Positions 10,533 through 21,219 of a stretch of 64,000 bases of DNA are shown in pieces. The stretch covers positions 1 through 64,000 of the forward strand of contig JAEQBH010006815.1 in the NCBI GenBank assembly GCA_016808115.1, written 5' to 3'. Position numbers and translations under genes: made by a program. The DNA is from Tetrastigma voinierianum (lineage: Eukaryota; Streptophyta; Magnoliopsida; Vitales; Vitaceae). Position 1 is the first letter of the stretch; each line of letters opens with the position of its first letter. The notes beneath the pieces are model-generated. The model was given only the letters and a program-made list of their open reading frames with translations, did no database searches and had not been told where the DNA came from.

Positions 10533-12870
10533 TCAGGCAAGAGGATTTTTGCATGTTTTTCGATTATGCCTGGCCAGATTACAACGTGAACAATAGATGG
10601 TGCGTTTATCCTGAAATTGAGACTCTATACGCTTTTTCCTTGGTCTTCCAGGAGGCCGTTTTGAACATGAGGATTTAGGCATATTAATTCCCCAGACATC
10701 TTGAACAACAACTATCGACATCGACTTTTAGCATGTCATGAATCTCTTTACCTCGAAAAAACCCCGAGTATATCAAATATTGGGTTGACAACTTGAATTG
10801 ATCATCAACAAAATCAGCCACATTTTGTCCATTAAATCCTATCATTGCACATGCATGTTCGCAAGGTATGCCTGACTTTTCCCAAGCCCGACAAGTGCAA
10901 CTGTGCTCCTTGATGTCAACATTGAAGATTGAAGTACCAATAAATACACCAAAGATAGACTCACTGAATGGGCTGACTGTGTAAACCCCGCCTTTTAGCA
11001 ATATTAATTTTCACTTTCTCATTTATTTTTGGCCCTATAGAACCCTTCCATTGATTGGATTCAACTTTATACTTAACAAGCATAACACCCAACTTAGTCA
11101 TGTGCTCGATTAAGAAGCTACAAATAGAGTAATGTCGTTCATCTCTTAACAAGGCATTAAACGACTCTATAAGGTTTGTTGTCATTTTGTCCCATCGTTT
11201 CTTCGAGAATTTTGACATGGCCCACTGCTGAGGTTCATTTTTCTCAATCTAGGTTGCTAACGAATCATTATACATACTTAATTTATTCAAGTGAGCATTG
11301 TAATCAATCTCCAATCGAGCATAGGCAATTTTATCAAGCGATCGCAATGCATTTTCCTTCCCCTTGTTCCCCCTTGTGTAATACTTATTAAAACAAGCTA
11401 CTAAAGTTCTCCTTCAAGTGACGATAACAATAGGCATGGTTCTTTCCTCCAAAAAGCTCTGGTACACTACGTAGAAAGCCCGGGTGTCTATATGATAAAA
11501 TGACCACATCCTTATCCCTAATGAGATTCTTTAAGTTTTGTAAGAACCAATTCCAATCTTTGTAATTATTGGAGCTCATCACACCATATGCTATCTGGAA
11601 CATGTTGTCATTGCCATCATAAGATGTTGTCGAAAAAGGCACCATTGTATGGCCTACTCATGGGATATCAATAGCAAAGGTCATCATCATTTGCTCAAAC
11701 CCTATAATGGACACTTCGTGTGGTAATAAAGAGTCATGAAAATGACCATCACCAGAGTGTGTCAACTCTACAAATGCTCTCGGATTACATTTTTTTCTCT
11801 GCTCACACATCCAAGGCAACAATTTATAGAAATTTTTCGGTTGACCATATATTCTCTCTTTAGCCTTCTCCTTAATATACCAAGCTTGTACATAAGTCAA
11901 ACGCATCCCATTATCCCGAATGAAGTCTTTACAAATTTTTCGTGGCATGCATTCGAGTGTACATCGAATGACATCATCAATAACCTTCGGGGCTAGGTTA
12001 CATCTAACTAATGGTTGAGTATAAACTAGATCATTAATAGTATGCCTATGCTCATTTACGAATGTGTGCACTTGTATAAGATGCAAAGCACCTATAGCAC
12101 GACAAGTTATCTTCCAAGGGCAATCATTTACCATGCATATAATAGTCATGTGTTTAAAACAGTTTTTCTTGTAATAGTACCGAAATCTCCTTGCTATAGA
12201 CATCAAGTACACAACACGAAAAGCATCCGCATTTAAACATTTGGGCCACTATCCATAATTTTATTTGGAATCTCCTTGAATTATGTTGAACTCATCACTA
12301 CATGAGACTCAACAAATTGCGAGGCATTTGGTTGATACGGCCCATAGACAAACTTAGATTCAACGCTACGTTTCTGTGGACGTGTCTAGAATTGGAAGCA
12401 ACAATAGGCGTTGGAGGATCACTGCTAACACGACATACGCCCAATTAATGAGTCCATGTTTCGCAAATATTATGTGTGAAGTCAGATTATAATCACATTT
12501 TTAACTATACTCGACATACCTTGGAGGTGGTCGGATGACCTCAATCGAGACATAGGTATTCGAACTCGCGTACATGTAATAATAATTGTCATCGAATTTA
12601 AACATTTTCCTCATTTATGCATCGTATTTTAACAATACCAACATTGATGGATCAAATTTACATGTGTAGTACATTTTCAATGCAGTTGATTCAACCTTCA
12701 ACCTATCACAAACTATTAAAACAAATTCGACATATGGAATATGCACGTTCATGATTTATGTGATGACTTGGCCACCTTTGTATTCAATTGACCCATTGGA
12801 CTTCACCATTTCCCAACCGTAGCATACATAAACAAACATCTCGTTCTCCATCTTTGTCTAATCTATAGAT
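10533..12870 (-). pseudogene. MULE (Mutator-like) transposase, broken
   Basis: Read leftward: an N-terminal plant-MULE domain (GSIEYKGGQV, LKVESTALKMYYTC; about 12,860-12,540); the MuDR DNA-binding region with CMVNDCPWKITCRA (about 12,212-11,990); the MULE transposase domain (YDGNDNMFQIAYGVMSS, WNWFLQNLKNL, YCYRHLKENFSSL; about 11,645-11,388); KKRWDKMTTNLIESFNALL (about 11,200); a SWIM zinc finger CTCRAWEKSGIPCEHACA (about 10,900); and a zinc knuckle CSRCNLARHNRKTC near 10,560. Such enzymes cut and paste Mutator-like DNA transposons. The catalytic block reads ILSYRHPG where the family has SDR, so the second Asp is Tyr. Six or so frames make up the gene. Confidence 0.85.
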
Positions 12871-12939
12871 TTAATTTTACACAATTTCAATGACATAATT
12901 CATTAGCTACACATTTAACAATCCTTTATGTGTGTTATG

Positions 12940-13560
12940 GTGGTACCAATAGTCTATTATGGTTGTCTAAATGCAATGCAACAAAGAATACAACTAGAGT
13001 GGTTCTAACAAAGTTTTATTATGGTAGTACTGGGTAGTACACCTAGTTTATTATGGTAGTACACCCAATACAAAATGGTAGTACCTCTAGTATGTTATGC
13101 TAAAAACACTTATCTGACTAATCCACACGAATTGTTTGACTGATTAAGTACTACCAAAAATTGAAATAAGATGCTAGTAAACTATCTAATTTGTTCCAAT
13201 TGAATGACTCTAACCTCAATAGAATAAAAACTTAGATACAAATATAGTGTTTTAAGGAACTGTATGTAATGGTAGTAACAAATTGACTTCAAGGAAGCTA
13301 ACTCATTAACTGTTTTCACCAATGTTTTATCATGGTCGTATCGAGTAGTACCCTAAATACCTTATGGTGGTACCCCCACTTTATAATGATAGTCCTAGTA
13401 GTACCACCAGGATGTAATGATCCACATAATATTTGGGACCACATTGGGGGGTACCCCATACTTTTTACAGCTCTACCTTCATCTGATAAAGGTTATTTTA
13501 AACCATGTGGTACGATTCTTGATCAAGCTAAAGGATTGACTATTTTAGGTAGTACTCAAT
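12940..13560. repeat. cluster of GGTAGTAC / GGTGGTACC motifs
   Basis: About a dozen copies of GGTAGTAC, GGTGGTACC or AGTAGTACC, mostly after TTATG or AATG, are scattered over 600 bp upstream of the MULE transposase start. There is no coding frame of interest. The position suggests subterminal repeats of the MULE, sites its transposase might bind, but I could not find the terminal inverted repeats. The copy is at 48,910-49,530. Confidence 0.5.
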
Positions 13561-14244
13561 AGCTTGCCATCGTGATTTACCTACTCTTACTCAAAACATG
13601 GTCGATTACCACAAATGTAACACCTATATTTAAACCCAAGAAATAACAAATTCGAAAACGCCAAAACAAAGTTTATATTTACAAAAACAAAGAAAGAATA
13701 GCCAAAATACTCAAATCGTGAGCTATATTTACAAAAAAATGAAGAACAATCAAATGGAAAACGGTTATAATAAACTGACAACACAAACTCACAATCGAAT
13801 CGAGATAACATAGAAAATCACCGAAAAACTGTTAGTGTCCTTACCTTACTTCTTTCCGTTGAGAGAGAGGAAATATCGAAAACAATAAAAAATGTGAAAA
13901 AAAAGTTTCCTTCTCCTTTGTCTTCGCTGTGTTGAGAGGTGAAAGATGTGAAAATTAAAAAGATTTTATAGTGTGAGGGGGAGAATGTATTGTCAAATAG
14001 TTAGAGGAGAGGAGAGGAAGATGAAGAATCAAGGAGGGTAGCAAGAACCGATTTTATCGTAGGGTACCCAGCATAAGGGTAGCTCTGGTAGCTTACAATC
14101 ATCACTTTTGTTACCACACACTACTTTTGGTAGAATATACTGAGTAATGCAATTTGAATTCTCCTTTTCGGGTTTTATAATATTTGCATATTAATGGAAA
14201 TAAACACACATTTCCCTACTTATTAAAGAGGCTTACTTTTTGAT
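13561..14244. other. non-coding stretch between MULE and hAT
   Basis: I see no gene. The stretch is AT-rich with a purine-rich part (13,850-14,040). It probably includes the outer end of the MULE. GGTACCC and GGTAGC motifs recur near 14,060-14,120. Confidence 0.4.
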
Positions 14245-14259
14245 AGGGATCTCCAAAAA

Positions 14260-14600
14260 GCCCGGAGCCCGAGGCCCGCTTTGGGCCTGGCCCGACCCGA
14301 TGGGCTTTAGCCCGGCCCAAGCTCGTTAAAGGGCGGGCCGGGCCGCAGGCTTCATTTCAGGCCCCAAACAGTCTCTGGGTCGGCTCGAATCATGGGCTTT
14401 AGGCCCGCCCCATAAGCCCGCCCGTGCAAGCCCGCCCGTGGGCCCGCCCAAAAGCCCGCCCTCGTAAGCCCCCCGCCCAGAGGCCCTGTAAGCCCGCTAG
14501 AGGCCCGCCCGCAGGCCGGTCTAAAAGCCTTGCCCATAGGGCCCGCCTGCAGGCCTCGTCTGTGAGGCCCACTTAAAAAGCCCGCCTAAAAAGCCCAACC
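14260..14600. repeat. hAT left subterminal GC-rich repeats
   Basis: This is a dense run of GGCCCGCC, AAGCCCG and GGCCCG motifs, about 70% GC in an AT-rich neighbourhood. Its mirror block is at 17,190-17,523. The short frame at 14,352-14,537 (minus) is an artefact of this composition. Confidence 0.7.
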
Positions 14601-14859
14601 CCTCCATGCAGGATTTTTATTTAAATTGTATTCAAAAGTTAAATAAAAAGTAAGCTTAAAAACAATTCAAAATAAAAATACAATTTAAAATTTTATTAAT
14701 CAAATATAATTTACATTTAGAAATGTATGAAAAGTTTATATCACTACAAAATAAGTATATCCCAACTAGGTTGACACCTACTATTTGTCAATCATTCAGA
14801 CAACCATAAGAAAATAAAACACAATATACATTTCCAATAAAATATTTTAATCATTATTT

Positions 14860-16700
14860 TCCGGGTGACGGGAACTATCTTGGATCCATTCCATGTCTTG
14901 ATATTTTAAGTTCTTCAGACAAATTTACTAGTTCAAATTTTTCGAACATGATCATGCACCTCTTGTCCGCTAAACTCCAATCTTTTAAACATACTAATGC
15001 TTGACAAGCTGAGGTGACAAATTACACTTTTTGCTAATCCACTCTTCCACCCGCACTAAAAGCAGCCCCGATGCGATCAGACTTCAGCACTAAGTAATAC
15101 ATCACGTGCAACAATAGATAACATCGGTATTTAATTTGTTGTTTTTTCCACCATTCTAAAATATCAAAATCTTCTATTATCTTCAAATTGAATTGTTTCT
15201 ACACCGAGATATCTATCTATATCTCGTTGTGGCTATTTGGAGAACTAGTTGTTAGTTTTTTTTTCTACTTTTTGAATATTTCTTTAAAGGGCTTTTATAA
15301 AAGACGAGGAGCTTGTCGTGATAATGATTTTATCAAACTAATATTATTACCATATTTTTCTTTATATAAATATTATATAAAATATATAATAATGAATTTA
15401 TTTCATTTTTTTAATTTCTTCAATTTTTATTTGATCTTCATTGTAAATAACTTGCAAACTATTCATTTAAAGCATCAAATTCTTAATCTAGGGTCCACAA
15501 TTAAAACCAATATAATAAATTAAAGGTATTTTCTCCCCAATATTTTTTAATTTTTTTCTATCATTGCAAAAATTGTATCATTAAAATTTCATAACTTAAA
15601 TAATTTTGAAGTACCATATAAATAATACTAGTTATTTGCATAATGACCCGATGTGAAGTTGGATAATATTACGACTACAAAAATATTTGTTGAAGTATCA
15701 AAATCTCCCAAAAAGATCTCGTAGAAGGTCCAAGAATGTGCCAATCATAATCATTTAATACATCACCATCTACATCAATATTATTATTAGATAATTGCAT
15801 TGTGATAATTGTACTACTTTTTTATATTTTGTAATATTTTGTAAAAGCTATAAGTAGAATTCCATCTAGTTGGTATAGTTCCAACCTATATTTTTTCTTT
15901 TCATATTTACAATTTGCAACAATAAAAAATAATTCATAGTTTTGCTTTGGAACAATTAATATTATGGTACGTCTCTAATTTTTATAATGTCAATTTTGTT
16001 TTAATCCATCTTTACAATCAAATTTAAAATATGTGCACAACGTACGTGAAATAATTTTGTATGATCATATTTTTATTTGCTAAAATCTTTTTAAATTTTG
16101 TATTGCTACATCATTATTGAAGCATTATCTAATGTTATTAAAATATTTTATCACGAATACCTAAATCTATAATTTCATCATTTATTAAAGTTGCTATATT
16201 TTTACCATTAAGTGAGTATTTATTGTTTGAATGAAATTATTCTTTTATCTAACATCCATTCACTATCTATATAATGAGCAAGAATACATAAAGCCTCTAT
16301 GCATTAAAGATGTCTAAATATCGATTAAACAAATTTTTTCCTTCAAAATTCAAGAAATATTGTTTTAAATTCTTCGCTCGCTTCAAATTTTTTCATAATA
16401 TCTTTACAAGATTCTGACCAACTCAATTGAGGATTAATCAACGTTAATTGTTTTTGAATAATCATAAGTTTCCATCATATTAAAAGGTTGTCTACCTTTA
16501 TTATGTAATCAATAATTCCTTCACGATGTTGCACCATCATAAGAAAACGTTATTAAATTTCCACATTCATCTTTACCTAATCAAGATATAAATTCTAATA
16601 TCTACATTATGCTTAGTTTTACATGTTCATTGTGTCTTTTTAAAATGTGACTTGAGTTCGAATTTGATCCACCACTAAGTAGTTTGCTAAATCTTACATT
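14860..16700 (-). pseudogene. hAT transposase, broken
   Basis: This copy is too frameshifted to read cleanly, but each part aligns with clearer frames in copy 2: a BED zinc finger (16,620-16,700), the RNase-H-like core segment HYIDSEWMLDKRI...TITLDNASNNDVA (about 16,090-16,320), and the C-terminal dimerisation segment followed by KSMFKRLEFS (about 14,860-15,080). hAT transposases excise and reinsert their element, leaving 8-bp duplications. The plus-strand frame 15,188-15,523 is a shadow. Confidence 0.7.
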
Positions 16701-17189
16701 TTGCTTTTATTTCTTTTATTATTTTCTAAAAATTATTTCTATTCTATCAAAAATTCCATATATTTGAACTAAGTTTTTTGCTTAATGATGCACATGGACT
16801 AAAAGAAGATGCACATGCACTATCCATATTAAAATTATTAATAAAATATTATACTAAAAAAATAAAATAATGAATCAAAATAAAATGTAACAAATAAGAA
16901 AAAAGTGAGGTGAGAAATATTACTCAATTGGAATATCGGCCGAAATTCTTAAAATCCGAACTATTGGAGTCACCAATGCTTGATTTGCAATCGCCAATAA
17001 TATCATGTAATATAAAGAATAATCGTTAAAACAAGTGATTAAAGAATACGGCAAAGAATTGTGAAAATGAAGTGAATTTGGAGAGAGTAATGGAAAATTG
17101 CTAGACAATAATAAAATTAAGAGAATTTGGGTGTAGTATTTACAGAGAAAAAAGATAAGTGAAAAAAAAAGGTAGGCAAACGGTCACAT

Positions 17190-17523
17190 GACCGCGTGCG
17201 GGGAGGAGGGGGAGAGGGCTAACTGGCCATACGACCGCTGGGGCGTGGCGGGGCTATTCAGCAGGGCAGTCTCGCAGCCCGCTTACTTTGGGCCCGTCGG
17301 GCCCTCCACTCTGGGCTAGCCAGGCCCGTCATTCTGGGCCCATCCGGCCCATCACCCCTGGGCCCGGCCCGCCAGCACCGGGCCCGCGTCGCCAAAGATA
17401 AAGCCCGTGGGCCGGGCCGCGGCCTTAAAAATTTAAATTCGCCGCCCGCCCGCTGGATTGTCAACGGGCCTATAGGCTCGGCCCGAACCGGGCCGCTGGC
17501 CTAACTTGATCGGGCCGCCCGTT
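17190..17523. repeat. hAT right subterminal GC-rich repeats
   Basis: GGGCCCGTCGGGCC, GGCCCGGCCC and related motifs are packed here in the orientation opposite to the block at 14,260-14,600. The minus-strand frame at 17,258-17,464 reflects composition only. Confidence 0.65.
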
Positions 17524-17532
17524 GAGATCCCA

Positions 17533-17897
17533 TTAATCGGCTTCGACAAGTTAAACGCTAAATCCGCCAGAATTTTTAGGTGTAGTTATTTTCTTTACTT
17601 ATTCTTATGCTCGTGAATGGATCTGTTAAAAAAGGGTTATAAATGGGACTCCAGACCGAGAAACTTATGAAGCGCTCTATAAGATAAAAGAAAAGAGTTA
17701 TGACCAAGAATTTCAGAGGAAAACTTTGCTTTAGAACATAGCACCAATTACTTGTACACTGGCTATAGTAGAATCTCGGCCTACATAGTTGCAATATTTT
17801 ATTCTTGTTCATGAAACTGTATATTCTTTTTTATATTTTTATATTAGAAGTAGGATGCTGTTATCTACTTGAGAATTTTGACCTTGAAGAGCTGCAG
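17533..17897 (+). other. epsin intron beside the hAT element
   Basis: This is intron sequence shared with 30,160-30,412, for example ATGGATCTGTTAAAAAAGGG and CAATTACTTGTACA. At 30,413 the shared sequence is cut off by a Tat element. Here it runs on to the exon at 17,898. Confidence 0.65.
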
Positions 17898-17936
17898 AGG
17901 TGGTGCCCGAACTGATGAGCATCCTCAGTATGGAAG
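17898..17936 (+). pseudogene. epsin small exon (GGARTDEHPQYG)
   Basis: This 39-base exon lies between CTGCAG and GGAAG/gtaata. It codes for GGARTDEHPQYG, with a split arginine codon at each end. Joined to the end of the exon at 29,490-29,871 (SS plus AG) and to the exon at 18,207, it keeps frame and gives GGARTDEHPQYGRRLERKF. This corresponds to GARADDNSQDGR...LQRKFSEQ of Arabidopsis EPSIN2. The fit of phases is strong evidence for a true exon. Confidence 0.75.
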
Positions 17937-18206
17937 GTAATATCTTGGGGGATTCATTCACAACTTCTTGATGTTTATGTTATAGTTTTAGGTCATTTTT
18001 TAAAAATTCAGGTGAATAAAAATAAGCCAATTAAAACTGTGCATTTGTATATTTATTTATTGCACAGTATGGAAGGTGATATCTTGGTGGATTCAATCAC
18101 AAATTCTTGGTGTTTATATGCTACTTGAGGTCAAGCCAAAATTCAGGTTGAAAATGGAACTTAAGCTAAACGAAACTGTGCTTTTGTATATTTATTTATT
18201 GTGCAG
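17929..18206 (+). repeat. tandemly duplicated intron with an 8-nt microexon
   Basis: Two direct, diverged copies of about 138-140 bp (17,929-18,067 and 18,068-18,206) each contain TATGGAAG, a GT donor, the whole intron and a GCACAG or GTGCAG acceptor. The second TATGGAAG (18,068-18,075) therefore sits between a usable acceptor and a usable donor. Including these 8 bases in mRNA would shift the frame; skipping them restores the normal junction. Copy 2 keeps the arrangement (53,858-54,142). Confidence 0.75.
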
Positions 18207-18292
18207 GCGGCTTGAACGAAAATTTTCTGAACAAAATCTTGACGCTCCTCCTAGTTATGAAGAAGCTGTAGCTGATATCCAAAGTCCTGTCT
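18207..18292 (+). pseudogene. epsin exon (RKFSEQNLDAPPSYEEAV)
   Basis: After TTTATTGTGCAG the exon reads RLERKFSEQNLDAPPSYEEA, then VADIQSPV. This is one of the most conserved blocks of plant EPSIN2/3 (RKFSEQN..APPSYEEAV). The right end is uncertain: the expected donor is replaced by GTCTAAG, and the frame stops at 18,292. The open frame from 18,076 includes upstream intron and is not the true exon. Confidence 0.85.
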
Positions 18293-18368
18293 AAGATTTT
18301 ATACCAAAGACGTGGATCAAGATTTTGCCAACTTAATGTTTGGTTAATCCTATCTTTCTTCTTGACAG

Positions 18369-18532
18369 AAGAGATGGAGAAACCCCAGAAGCGCCTACCC
18401 CTAAAACATCTTCTCCACCCGTAGGTGCTAGTCCTACCCAAGCAACAAGTGCTGCTGGTCCTTCTACATCTCCTCCTACGCACAAGGAAGTTGATTCTTT
18501 TGATGAGTTTGATCCACGCGGTCCAGTTTCAG
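18369..18532 (+). pseudogene. epsin exon (RRDGETPEAP...DEFDPRG)
   Basis: The exon lies between TTGACAG and TTTCAG/gttttg. It reads RRDGETPEAPTPKTSSPPVG, then ASPTQATSAAG and EVDSFDEFDPRGPVSG, open throughout. It matches the DGGETPQ...VETFDEFDPR segment of plant epsins, a low-complexity Pro/Ser/Thr linker. The next exon expected (the type at 867) is not found before the last exon at 19,077, so this copy has lost the middle of the tail. Confidence 0.85.
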
Positions 18533-19076
18533 GTTTTGAGAATCCTAGAGGTTTTCTGTTTGCCAGTAGGTGCAGCTTGACTCTAAACAATTTTCTTGCA
18601 ATTGTTAGTATAAATTTTATGATAGTTATATAATTCTATATTCTGTTCTGGGTTGCACTTTGAAGATAATTTGAAACATTTTTCCCCATAGAAAATTGTT
18701 ATCTTTTTGTTAGAAGTTATAACCTTCAAAAAAATCCAAAATGAAATTTAGAAATTTTAAGGTGCAGATTTAATTATAGAATGTGTACTAAAAGTTCAGG
18801 CATAGTATGTAATTAGACACAAAAAGTACTAAGTGAAGTTGCACAGACAAGAGGAAGAGGGGCTTAGACAACAAGGCCATTCTTTGTGAGTGGAGCTGGT
18901 GATTTGCTCTTCTGAAGGGAAGAATTCAAACATCTTGTTTTGGTGCAAGATGATACTTGGTAGAAGTTCAGTCCTCTGTGTTTTCGTGCTTGCTTGGTTG
19001 ATATTCCTTCAATGCTAAGTAATTTTATATCTACTTTGTCCCAAAGAAGACTAAATTAATGTCTCCCAATATGCAG
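18533..19076 (+). other. intron-like sequence before epsin last exon B
   Basis: I see no coding sequence. The right part (19,020-19,076) matches the intron before the last exon at 2,095 and 23,024. The left part matches neither, so two different introns appear to be joined somewhere in between. Confidence 0.5.
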
Positions 19077-19540
19077 CTAAAACTAATCCGTTGGTGGATA
19101 TTGGAATTGATTTTGATGCCTTTAATGGGAAAGAAAAGAGGATGGAGAAACCTAAACCTGCAGCCACAACTCCTGTATCTACTACCACAGGCAATGAGAT
19201 CTGGCTCTGGAATTGGCCGTTCTGGTGCAGGTGCACTCAGGCCTCCACCATATCGGATGATGGGAATGGGTACTGGCCTCTGCCGCAGGCATGAATATGG
19301 GTATGGGTTGGTGTCCTAGTGCAAGCATGGGTATGGAATGGGACGGGTGGTGCTCTTGGAGCAGGCATGGGTATGGTATGGGTGGTGTCCTGGACCGGTA
19401 TGGGGATGGGAGGAGGCATGGGCATGGGAGGATATGGTGGTATCAATCAACCTATGGAATAAAGGGAGGAGGCCAACAAATGCAACAAACAAATTGGATT
19501 GCCTCTCGGGGTTATAACCCCATGATGGTCCCAGGTGGTT
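19077..19540 (+). pseudogene. epsin last exon, Met/Gly-rich tail (copy B)
   Basis: This is the longest version of the last exon. It reads PKTNPLVDIGIDFDAFNGKE, then KRMEKPKPAATTPVSTT, then in shifted frames the GIGRSGAGALRPPPY block, Met/Gly repeats, GGINQPM, QQMQQ, GYNPMMVPGGYD. The order is that of plant epsins up to near the C-terminus. The normal ending after PGGY is replaced by a TA microsatellite and then retrotransposon sequence. At least four frameshifts occur here; copy 2 (55,010-55,474) is far more open. Confidence 0.8.
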
Positions 19541-19563
19541 ATGATATATATATATATATATAC
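19541..19563. repeat. (TA)n microsatellite at the epsin/retroelement joint
   Basis: About ten TA units follow the GGTTATG codons of the epsin exon and precede the reverse-transcriptase fragment. The copy is at 55,475-55,493. It marks the joint exactly. Confidence 0.8.
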
Positions 19564-19957
19564 AATTCTCATTCGACAACTCATGGGTGAGCCCCCGCTC
19601 GTGGTACCCAAGAAAGGAGGAACTACAAGGATAATATACGAAAAATGAACTGCCATCGACTAGAATACACAGGATGAAGAATTTGTATTGACTATCGAGA
19701 CTCATCAAATTGACCAAAAGGATCATTTTCCACTTCCATTTATTGATAAGATGTTAGATAGACTGCAGGAATGAGTACTTTGCTTTATGGCGGATGGATA
19801 CTCAGGATACAATCAAATCACCATTGCTCTAAGATCGTGAGAAGACTATCTTCACGCGCCCTTGGCGGCACATTTGCTTTCTAGAGAATGCCATTTGGGC
19901 TGTGTAACGCCACGGGAACCTTTCAGAGATGCATGGTGACAATATTTTCGGATATAT
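19564..19957 (+). pseudogene. Athila-type reverse transcriptase fragment
   Basis: Read in several frames, the fragment gives a DNSWVSP-like start, VPKKGG, RICIDY, LTKKDHFPLPFIDKML, GYNQITIA and RMPFGLCNA.GTFQRCM. These are the N-terminal and middle blocks of Athila-lineage reverse transcriptase. The catalytic YxDD block is missing because the fragment stops at about 19,957. Orientation is plus, opposite to the Athila-type element at 2,868-10,520, so it comes from another insertion. Copy 2 (55,494-55,905) reads better. Confidence 0.8.
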
Positions 19958-20366
19958 AATACCTAAGATTCCAAGTCTGATGAAGCATACTGACGAACAA
20001 GGATTTGATGTGACTTCTCTTTTTGATCGAAACAATCATCCACATAAAAACCGATGAATAAACTAACAAGAACCACCACACGACGTAATAAGTCTGTGAC
20101 AAAAACATAAGAAAGCAAAGAAAAATCAAATAAAAACTCAGATCATGTGGGTTTATAAATTTCTTATTCATGTGTAAATATTTATTATTTCTTGTTCATC
20201 ATGTTGTGAGCAAACATTAAGTTTTCATATGCGTACCGGATTTATAAATTTGTCTCAAATCCCTATTAGATTGGCAATAGAGTAACAAAATTAAGAAAAA
20301 TAAAATGATGGATTACCTATATGAGATTTATGGTTTGTTTGATTCATTTTTTGTTTTTGCAATCAG
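19958..20366 (+). other. epsin intron segment shared with 29,075-29,489
   Basis: This non-coding stretch opens with ATAATACCTAAGATTCCAAG and runs to the acceptor of the exon at 20,367. It is closely similar to 29,075-29,489. The similarity starts at exactly the point where different mobile DNA lies upstream in each place. Confidence 0.65.
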
Positions 20367-20743
20367 GTCTCTCAACACAAGCTCAGTAAGTGGTATGTAT
20401 TGGCCCAATTCAAATTCTAGTTACGGTGGATATGGTGATCGTTATGATGATGATCAATATGAAGGCCGCTATGGAAGAGATGAAGATCGAAATGGAGCAG
20501 GAGAGAAAAAGAATGGGGTAGCAGAGATGATGACCAGTATGGTAGAAATGGGGACTCATATGGTCCTTGAAGGTGATCAAGTAGGTAGAGATTCTGAAAA
20601 CGGTATGGTAGAAAATGGTTATAAGGATGATGATTACAGAGGAAGAAGTCGAAACAATGAGGAATACTAGTATGGTCTCTAGAAGTAGGAATGTTGATAG
20701 AGATGGGGACTGCTTTGATGACGAGAGCAACTTATTCATCTTG
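20367..20743 (+). pseudogene. epsin exon rich in Arg/Asp/Tyr/Gly (copy C)
   Basis: After GCAATCAG the exon reads SLNTSSVSGMYWPNSN, then SSYGGYGDRYDDDQYEGRYG, RDEDRNG, and in later frames DDDYRGRSRNNEEY, ending CATCTTG/gtgagc at 20,743. It matches the charged segment just after the ENTH domain of plant EPSIN2/3 (GGYGDKYD...DDEYRGRSRS). The first frame stays open to 20,670. Beyond that a stop and shifts occur before the donor. The ENTH exons that should precede it are not in the window. Confidence 0.85.
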
Positions 20744-21219
20744 GTGAGCATCTGCTTTAATTGTGAACATGCTATGAGTTTTCTAATAAAGAGTAGTGTT
20801 GATGTTAATGGGATTTTCCTTTCCCTTTCTCTTGTCTTTACCATAATAATTGGATTCTTAAAAGAGCTGGTAGTTTAAGAATTTAGCAAGTCATGTGTCC
20901 AGCTCAGGTTTGTACTTAGACCGGTTAAGGTATTACCCCTGACAAAACTGGTTAGACTTATTTGAGACAGGAAATCTGACAAGCATGTGCACCTGTTTAA
21001 TTAAATTATTTTCAATATAATTGTTATTCAACAAAAAATTAAATTTATACTCCAATAGTAAATAAATTTACCATTTCTATTTTCCAGTAAATTAAAGGTG
21101 TTATTTTAGTTATTTAAGAAGAATTATAATAGTATCTATATTGTTTTTAAAAAGATAGATATTTTTAGTGCTAAATGAAAATTAATGATATGGGAGAAAA
21201 AGATCAATACATATTTACA
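20744..21219 (+). other. epsin intron after exon C
   Basis: No gene is seen. The first 260 bases are shared with 29,872-30,135 (GTGAACATG..ATGAGTTT, CTTGTCTTTACCATAATAAT). After about 20,995 the two diverge, this one passing into AT-rich repeats. Confidence 0.6.

Larger units (their letters stand above)
14245..17532 (-). mobile_element. hAT DNA transposon, about 3.3 kb
   Basis: The ends AGGGATCTC (14,245-14,253) and GAGATCCCA (17,524-17,532) are inverted, matching at 8 of 9 bases. Just inside each lies a GC-rich block dense in GGGCC/GGCCC motifs (14,260-14,600 and 17,190-17,523), the typical look of hAT subterminal regions. The AT-rich core encodes a decayed minus-strand hAT transposase. Flanks on both sides resemble an unoccupied form at about 30,130-30,165. 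The copy spans about 50,225-53,442. Confidence 0.75.

Noticed and set aside
14352..14537. Gly/Ala/Arg-rich frames in GC-rich blocks (also 17,258-17,464, 50,323-50,520 and 53,144-53,350)
   Set aside because: Produced by the GGCCCG motifs at the hAT ends; not conserved between the two copies.
15188..15523. 111-codon Phe/Ile/Leu-rich frame
   Set aside because: AT-rich composition inside the hAT transposase region; not open in copy 2.
20410..20844. 144-codon minus-strand Ile/Ser/Thr-rich frame
   Set aside because: Antisense to the epsin RYDD exon, whose splice sites and protein match are clear.
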